A DNA stretch of 10,470 nucleotides, taken from positions 1-10,470 of the forward strand of contig CAZYWA010000255.1 in assembly GCA_964650975.1 (NCBI GenBank), written 5' to 3'. The notes beneath the pieces are model-generated. The model was not told the origin of the DNA, searched no databases, and saw nothing but the letters and a program-made list of their open reading frames with translations. Source of the DNA: CAZYWA01 sp964650975 [NCBI: uncultured bacterium] (GTDB taxonomy: Bacteria > JADJOY01). Within the stretch, counting starts at the first letter, position 1; the number at the start of each line of letters is the position of its first letter. The position numbers and the translations under genes were made by a program. Positions 6,065-10,470 of the stretch are shown piece after piece.

Positions 6065-6069
6065 GGAGG
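6065..6069 (+). promoter_or_regulatory. Ribosome binding site of the diiron protein gene
   Basis: GGAGG lies 5 nt upstream of the ATG at 6075. It favours that ATG over the in-frame GTG at 6069, which overlaps the site itself. Confidence 0.75.
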
Positions 6070-6074
6070 TGCTC

Positions 6075-7175
6075 ATGCAATTCACCCAGAAGAACCCGCT
6101 CACGATGCCCCCCGGGGGCGCCTATCGCTCGGTCAAGTCGAGGATCGACACGACTTTCGACTGGCAATACGGGCTCGAGGAACGAAAGCTCCTCGCTCTT
6201 TACGAGAAGGGCACGCGGCTGCAGTGGCGCGCCGAGGACCTCGACTGGACGGTCGACGTGGACATCGCGCGCATCGCCCGCGAGGGCGGCACCGACGAGT
6301 TCATGAACGACGTGATGAAGGCCCCCACCCGCATGTCGCTCGAGGAAGCCGTGGACTTCCGGCTCCACTCGGTGGCGTTCATGCTGAGCCAGTTCCTGCA
6401 CGGCGAGCAGGGAGCGCTGGTGGCGTCCGCGCGCATCGTGCAGTCGGTGCCGTGGGAGGAGGCGAAGTTCTACGCCGCGAACCAGGTGGCCGACGAAGCG
6501 CGCCACGTCGAGGTCTACCACCGCTACCTCACCGAGAAGCTCCAGGTCTCGTATCCGGTACACGCGCAGCTCCAGACGCTGCTCGACCAGATCGTCGAGG
6601 ACTCGCGCTGGGACATCACCTACCTGGGCATGCAGATCCTGGTCGAGGGCCTGGCCCTCGCGGCGTTCGGCACCATGCGTCTCACCCTGCCCACCGAGCC
6701 GCTGCTCATGGACATCACCGACCGCATCATGGCCGACGAGGCGCGCCACGTGGCGTTCGGCGTGCTGTCGCTCCAGAAGCTCTACGAGGGCTCTCTCACC
6801 GAAGCCGAGATGCGCGAGCGGGAAGAGTTCGTGATGGAGGCGGTGACACTGCTCTACGACCGGCTGCTCATGGACCCGGTCTTCGAGCGCCTGGGCTACG
6901 ATCTCTCGCTGTGGCGCCCGTGGAACCAGGACAACCCGTTCCAGCAGGGCTTCCGCCAGATGATGTTCTCCAAGATCGTTCCCAACCTGCGGCGACTCGG
7001 GCTGCTCACCGACCGGGTGCGGGCGTTGCTCGGACGTCTCGATCTGCTGCGCTTCGCCGACGGCAAGGATTCCGTCGAGGAGCCGGGTATCACGATGCCC
7101 GAGGAAGTGCTGCGAATCATGGAGCAGCAACTGGCGATCGGCGAAGCACGCCAGGCGGCGGCCACCGCGTCTTGA
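6075..7175 (+). CDS. Ferritin-like / R2-like diiron protein, probable oxygenase or oxidase
   Basis: 366 aa, predicted all-helical and soluble with no signal peptide. Six diiron ligands in the classical two-half arrangement can be read: E111 (HGEQG), E141 and H144 (DEARH), E191 (VEGLAL), E222 and H225 (DEARHVAFG). Spacing E-x29-ExxH and E-x30-ExxH fits the ribonucleotide reductase R2, acyl-ACP desaturase and AurF-type carboxylate-bridged diiron families. R2 function is unlikely because no R1 gene is nearby and there is no R2 C-terminal tail. It more likely oxidises a small organic or fatty substrate, but the substrate is unknown. It lies 32 nt after the TetR gene, suggesting repression relieved by the substrate or a stress signal, and its TGA overlaps the TTG start of the protease gene. 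Residues 270-366 form a less typical C-terminal helical extension rich in Arg and Leu. Confidence 0.85.
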   Translation: MQFTQKNPLTMPPGGAYRSVKSRIDTTFDWQYGLEERKLLALYEKGTRLQWRAEDLDWTVDVDIARIAREGGTDEFMNDVMKAPTRMSLEEAVDFRLHSVAFMLSQFLHGEQGALVASARIVQSVPWEEAKFYAANQVADEARHVEVYHRYLTEKLQVSYPVHAQLQTLLDQIVEDSRWDITYLGMQILVEGLALAAFGTMRLTLPTEPLLMDITDRIMADEARHVAFGVLSLQKLYEGSLTEAEMREREEFVMEAVTLLYDRLLMDPVFERLGYDLSLWRPWNQDNPFQQGFRQMMFSKIVPNLRRLGLLTDRVRALLGRLDLLRFADGKDSVEEPGITMPEEVLRIMEQQLAIGEARQAAATAS

Positions 7176-8569
7176 TCCGGGTCAGCGTTCTCGCGGCGCT
7201 GCTGGCGCTCGTGCCGCTCGCCGGCCCGGTGGACGTCGCGCGGGCGGAGACCGTCCAGGGCTCGCCGGCCCAGGCCACGCCGGTCCAGCCGACGCCTCGC
7301 GGCAACCTCCAGATACCCGACGCGGCGCGTCCCGGTCCGGGGTTCGACGTCGAGGCCGCGACCGGCGCCTATCTCGACACCCTACCCGCCGCCCTACGCG
7401 CGCGGTCGGACGCCTACTTCGAGGGCGGATACTGGCTCAGCCTCTGGGACTCGCTAGCGGGTGTCGCGATCGCGTGGCTGCTGCTCGGCACCCGGGTTTC
7501 CGCGCGGATCCGCGAATGGGCGGAGCGGCGCAGCCGCTGGGTCTTCCTTCAGGCGGTGCTCTACGTCGCCGTCGCGATGGTCGCGGCCACGCTGCTCGAG
7601 CTGCCGCTCTCGTTCTACGAAAGCTACGTCCGCGAGCATCGCTACGGCCTTTCCAATCTCGCCCTCGGCGGCTGGTTCGGCGAGCAGGCCAAGGGGCTCG
7701 GCTTGTCGGTGGTGCTCGGCGCGCCGGCGGTCGCGCTGGTTCACGCCGTGGTGCGCTGGCGACGCGGCGACTGGTGGCTGCCCGCGTCGCTGGTGGTCGT
7801 GGTGCTGATCTTCGTGCAGTCGATGATCGAGCCGGTGTTCCTGGCCCCGGTCTTCAACGACTACCACCCGCTCGAGCGGGGCCCGGTGCGCGACGCGATC
7901 GAGCGGCTCGCGCGCGCCAACGGAGTCCCGGGCGAGAACCTCTACTGGTTCGACGCGTCCCGCCAGACCACCCGCATCAGCGCCAACGTGAGCGGCTTTC
8001 TCGGCACCACCCGCATCAGCCTCAACGACAACCTGCTGCGCGACACCTCGCTGCCCGAGATCGAGGCGGTGCTCGGCCACGAGATGGGGCATTACGTGCT
8101 CCACCACGCGTTCAAGATCATCCTGGAATTCGGCCTCTTGATCGCGGCGGGGTTCGCGGCGGCGCAGTGGGCGCAGCGCCGTCTGGTCGATCGCCTGGGC
8201 GCGCGCTGGGCAATCCGCGACGTGTGCGACGTGGCGGGCCTGCCGCTGGTCATCGCGCTCCTGGCCACGTGGTTCTTCCTGACCACGCCCATCTCCAACT
8301 CGATCATCCGCACCCACGAAGCGGAGGCCGACATCTTCGGCCTCGATGCGGTGCGCGAGCCGCATGCCTTCGCTTCGGTGTCGATGCGTCTCGCGACCTA
8401 TCGCAAGATCGCGCCGTCGCCGCTCGAGGAGCTGCTGTTCTTCGATCACCCGAGCGGGCTCACGCGGGTACGGATGTGCATGCGGTGGTTCCGCGAGCAC
8501 CCCGACGCGGGCGTCGGCGGGCACGCCGATCCGTGCCCGCGAGGCGGCGCGGAGGGCGGCAGCGGCTAG
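7172..8569 (+). CDS. M48-family membrane metalloprotease, Ste24/CAAX prenyl protease type
   Basis: 465 aa if translation starts at the TTG at 7172, which overlaps the diiron stop as TTGA. That start yields a signal-peptide-like N-terminus (VLAALLALVPLAG, cleavage after ARA at 25). The next in-frame start, a GTG about 40 nt downstream, would cut into it. Residues 85-235 resemble the Peptidase_M48 N-terminal membrane region with helices near 90-106, 124-145, 174-194 and 203-225. The zinc site is H303-E304-M-G-H307, with third ligand E383 in HEAEADIFG, equivalent to the Ste24 EFQAD glutamate. Two more helices lie at 313-332 and 353-371. These proteases cleave membrane-associated or C-terminally modified proteins, and bacterial members are tied to envelope quality control. 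No clear ribosome site is visible, so expression probably relies on coupling. The signal peptide ahead of a Ste24-like core is unusual. Confidence 0.88.
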   Translation: MIRVSVLAALLALVPLAGPVDVARAETVQGSPAQATPVQPTPRGNLQIPDAARPGPGFDVEAATGAYLDTLPAALRARSDAYFEGGYWLSLWDSLAGVAIAWLLLGTRVSARIREWAERRSRWVFLQAVLYVAVAMVAATLLELPLSFYESYVREHRYGLSNLALGGWFGEQAKGLGLSVVLGAPAVALVHAVVRWRRGDWWLPASLVVVVLIFVQSMIEPVFLAPVFNDYHPLERGPVRDAIERLARANGVPGENLYWFDASRQTTRISANVSGFLGTTRISLNDNLLRDTSLPEIEAVLGHEMGHYVLHHAFKIILEFGLLIAAGFAAAQWAQRRLVDRLGARWAIRDVCDVAGLPLVIALLATWFFLTTPISNSIIRTHEAEADIFGLDAVREPHAFASVSMRLATYRKIAPSPLEELLFFDHPSGLTRVRMCMRWFREHPDAGVGGHADPCPRGGAEGGSG

Positions 8570-8583
8570 TGCGCTAGGCGCAC
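8569..8583 (+). terminator. Short hairpin at the protease stop codon
   Basis: GTGCGC-TAG-GCGCAC is a perfect 6-bp stem with a 3-nt loop beginning at the last base of the TAG stop. No T-run follows, so any termination would be weak or Rho-assisted. Confidence 0.25.
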
Positions 8584-8597
8584 GCGATCGGCAGGCG

Positions 8598-8621
8598 GGT
8601 CCCGAAGGTCGTCGAGGGACC
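8598..8621 (+). terminator. Inverted repeat GGTCCC...GGGACC downstream of the protease
   Basis: A 6-bp stem with a 12-nt loop lies in the 115-nt gap before the cyclase gene and is followed about 10 nt later by a short CTTT run. It may end the TetR-diiron-protease transcript. Otherwise I see no convincing signal in the gap 8570-8684 and no clear promoter for the cyclase. Confidence 0.25.
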
Positions 8622-8684
8622 GCGGGCGGCCTTTCCCAGGTGGGGCGATCTCGTCGCTACACCTGGCTTGTCGGTGGTCCGGAA

Positions 8685-9977
8685 ATGGGAGAGGCTCGAC
8701 GCGCCGCGTTGGTTCGAGCGATCGGCCGCCTCCCAATGGACCTCTCTCGCCGTGCCCTGGGATGGTTCGAGCGGTGGCGGGCTCGATACGTCACGTTCGA
8801 CGCCGACGAGCCGGCCGAGCGCGCCGAGTTCGCGCGCTTCGCCGAGGAGACCACCCTCTCGTTCGCGCGGGTGGCGGTGCTGATCGCCGCCGCGCTCACG
8901 ATCGTGTGGTGGCCCACCGACTGGTGGCTCTTCGCCGGCGCTCCGACCGGCGTGCGCGCTTTCGTGGGATGGCGTCTCTTCATGCTGACCGCCTGCGCGG
9001 TGAGTTGGATCGGCCTCTGGGCGATCGAGCGGCTGCGCATCCCGCCCGAGCTGCCGGTCCTCGGCATGCTGCTGGTGATGGTGGCGCGCAGCTACTACGT
9101 GTTCGGGACGCTCGGCGATCTGCGCTCGCCGTGGATCCACACCGCGATCTTGCTCCCCACCACCAGCTCGGTCCTCACGGTCCGGCTCGGCTACCGGCTG
9201 GCGGCGTGCTTCGCGATCGTGACCACCGCGTTCATCGCGTACTTCGCGGCCTTTCCCGGCTTCTGGGAGTACCCCTACCTGCGTCACGTGATCTGCTACG
9301 TGGCGATGACGTGCGTCTTCTGCGCGTGGCTCGGCCACGGGCTCTACATGCTGCTGCGCCGCGACTTCCTCCAGCGCCGCGAGCTGGTGCGCCTCGCCAC
9401 CATCGACACGCTCACCGGAACCGCCAACCGCAACCATTTCCTGGAGCGGGCCGAGCGCGAGGCACGGCGCGCGCGGCGTTACAAGCGGGCGCTCTCGGTG
9501 CTGATGATCGACGTCGATTCGTTCAAGCAGATCAACGACACGCACGGGCACCACGCGGGCGACGAGGTGCTGCGCGCGTTCGCGCTGGCGGCGCAGTCGA
9601 TCCTGCGCCAGAGCGACGTGCTGGGCCGGCTGGGCGGCGACGAGTTCGGGATCGTGCTCGCCGAGACCGCACTTCCGGCCGGGCAGGCCGTGGCCGACCG
9701 GCTGCGCGCGGCCGCGTCGGGCGCCGGCCTCGTCGTGGACGGGCGACCGGTCAAGTTCAGCGTGAGCATCGGCTGCGCCGAGCTGATCGCGGAAAGCGAG
9801 CCCTTCGAATCGGCGCTGCGCCGGGCCGATCAGGCGCTGCTGCACGCCAAGCGCCTGGGCCGCGATCGAGTGATCGGAGCGCCGCAGCACTCGGCACTGG
9901 ACACGGTGGCGGCGGAACCCGTGCTCGCGCACGGCGCGCGCGCCGCGGGGGCTTCCGACGATGGGTCGATGGCCTGA
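8685..9977 (+). CDS. Membrane diguanylate cyclase, six-TM sensor plus GGDEF
   Basis: 430 aa from the ATG at 8685; a later ATG at 8736 is possible and neither has a strong ribosome site. A charged N-terminal stretch (1-55) precedes about six hydrophobic segments (58-80, 92-114, 122-142, 150-166, 172-190, 198-224) that do not match a sensor family I can name with confidence; it resembles MASE-type integral membrane sensors only in layout. The GGDEF domain spans about 232-395: DTLTGTANRNHF, DVDSFKQINDTHGHHAGDE, then RLGGDEF with the active site G317-G318-D319-E320-F321. The allosteric I-site RxxD (R308-Q-S-D311) is 5 residues upstream, so product inhibition by c-di-GMP is expected. It converts two GTP to c-di-GMP at the inner membrane. 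The last 35 residues are Ala-rich and divergent. Its end overlaps the next gene by 17 nt. Confidence 0.92.
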   Translation: MGEARRAALVRAIGRLPMDLSRRALGWFERWRARYVTFDADEPAERAEFARFAEETTLSFARVAVLIAAALTIVWWPTDWWLFAGAPTGVRAFVGWRLFMLTACAVSWIGLWAIERLRIPPELPVLGMLLVMVARSYYVFGTLGDLRSPWIHTAILLPTTSSVLTVRLGYRLAACFAIVTTAFIAYFAAFPGFWEYPYLRHVICYVAMTCVFCAWLGHGLYMLLRRDFLQRRELVRLATIDTLTGTANRNHFLERAEREARRARRYKRALSVLMIDVDSFKQINDTHGHHAGDEVLRAFALAAQSILRQSDVLGRLGGDEFGIVLAETALPAGQAVADRLRAAASGAGLVVDGRPVKFSVSIGCAELIAESEPFESALRRADQALLHAKRLGRDRVIGAPQHSALDTVAAEPVLAHGARAAGASDDGSMA

Positions 9978-10470
9978 CCGGTTTCGGCTGACCGGCATCC
10001 AGCCTTGGTGGTTGCTGGCACTGGCCGCGGCCGGCTTGGCGGGCAGCGCTTCTCGAGCCGCGGGCGAAGCGCCGCAAGCCGCGGGCGCCGCGGACGCCGC
10101 TTTCGAGAGTCACTGGCGCGACAGCAAGGCCGAGCTCGACGGCTACCAGCTCACCGTCGACCGCTACGGGCATCCTCGCAAGGGAAACGCCGTGCTCATC
10201 TACGTGACCGAGCCGATGAGCCGCTCGAAGCACGTGAAGCTCGACGATGCCTCCAAGGCGGAGCCGAGCGACGTGCTCGACGTGCTCAAGCTCAACTTCG
10301 TGCGCCGCTTCCAGACAGGCATCTACGACTACCACGCGATGGTCTCGCTCTTCACCAGCGCCCGCGACTTCACGCCGGTGAAGGTGGCGTTCACCAACAC
10401 CGAGTGGTGCGGCCAGGTCTACGAGCAGCTCGACTTCGATCGCGGCACCGTGGCCGAGAAGTATTTCAGC
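9961..10470 (+). CDS. Secreted protein of unknown function, cut by window edge (partial)
   Basis: The first 170 codons are present from an ATG at 9961 and the frame is open at 10470. The N-terminus reads as a signal peptide: basic start (MGRWPDRFR), hydrophobic core WWLLALAAAGLAG (about 16-28) and an Ala-rich cleavage region near SRAAG. The mature part has conserved-looking stretches: HWRDSKAELDGYQLTVDRYG, AVLIYVTEPMS, VLKLNFVRRFQTGIYDYH and FTNTEWCGQVYEQLDFD. I recall similar secreted proteins from several phyla annotated as hypothetical or, misleadingly, as 'Maf septum formation inhibitor', but it has no nucleotide-binding Maf motifs. It starts inside the 3' end of the cyclase gene, so the two are probably co-translated. 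No strong ribosome site precedes the ATG. Confidence 0.8.
   Translation, partial: MGRWPDRFRLTGIQPWWLLALAAAGLAGSASRAAGEAPQAAGAADAAFESHWRDSKAELDGYQLTVDRYGHPRKGNAVLIYVTEPMSRSKHVKLDDASKAEPSDVLDVLKLNFVRRFQTGIYDYHAMVSLFTSARDFTPVKVAFTNTEWCGQVYEQLDFDRGTVAEKYFS

Noticed and set aside
6026-7171. Plus-strand open frame upstream of and continuous with the M48 protease
   Set aside because: The part before 7172 is out of frame with the diiron gene and is Arg/Gly-rich noise. The protease begins at the signal peptide.
6075-7175. Ribonucleotide reductase small subunit
   Set aside because: The diiron ligand pattern fits the superfamily, but no large subunit is nearby and the R2 C-terminal tail and radical-Tyr context are not evident.
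7454-8524. Minus-strand open frame (356 codons) opposite the protease
   Set aside because: It is antisense to the intact HExxH protease, with composition typical of a shadow frame and no recognisable domain.
8574-9998. Minus-strand open frame (474 codons) opposite the diguanylate cyclase
   Set aside because: It is antisense to a complete GGDEF protein, with His/Gln/Arg-rich low complexity.

Overview
The window is G+C-rich bacterial chromosome. Codon third positions are almost all G or C, and long spurious open frames run opposite the real genes. No gene fixes the taxon. The dense sensory-kinase content and the lipoprotein and secreted-protein types would fit a Gram-negative or diderm environmental lineage such as myxobacteria-like Deltaproteobacteria, Gemmatimonadota or Eisenbacteria; this is inference only. 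I see no tRNA, rRNA, CRISPR array or insertion sequence.

Left half (1-4278, minus strand, read right to left): a compact two-component operon. The order is a soluble PAS-PAS histidine kinase (GTG start at 4231), an Rcp1-like single-domain response regulator (2700-2272), a membrane histidine kinase whose N-terminus resembles the ethylene-binding domain of plant ETR1 (2246-708), and a REC-PAS protein that runs off the left edge (711-1). The genes are separated by 1 nt, 25 nt and a 4-nt ATGA overlap. The two kinases are tandem paralogues from their PAS domains to their C-termini. No DNA-binding output domain is visible, so signalling probably goes through phosphotransfer or protein contact.

Middle (4232-5370): a leader of about 200 nt with a well-placed 16-codon mini-ORF ahead of the kinase operon, then a minus-strand probable lipoprotein. 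A 106-bp divergent intergenic region carries a good sigma-70-type promoter and a 13-bp palindrome just downstream of its -10 box.

Right half (5371-10470, plus strand): a TetR-family repressor, a ferritin-like/R2-like diiron protein with two DEARH motifs, and a Ste24-type M48 membrane metalloprotease form a close array (32-nt gap, then a TTGA start/stop overlap). After a 115-nt gap come a six-TM diguanylate cyclase with intact GGDEF and I-site, and a secreted protein of unknown function that overlaps it by 17 nt and is cut by the right edge.

The best leads are the ETR1-like sensor kinase, which keeps the Cys/His copper-ligand pair but has changed at other positions tied to ethylene binding, and the TetR-diiron-protease cluster with its candidate operator.
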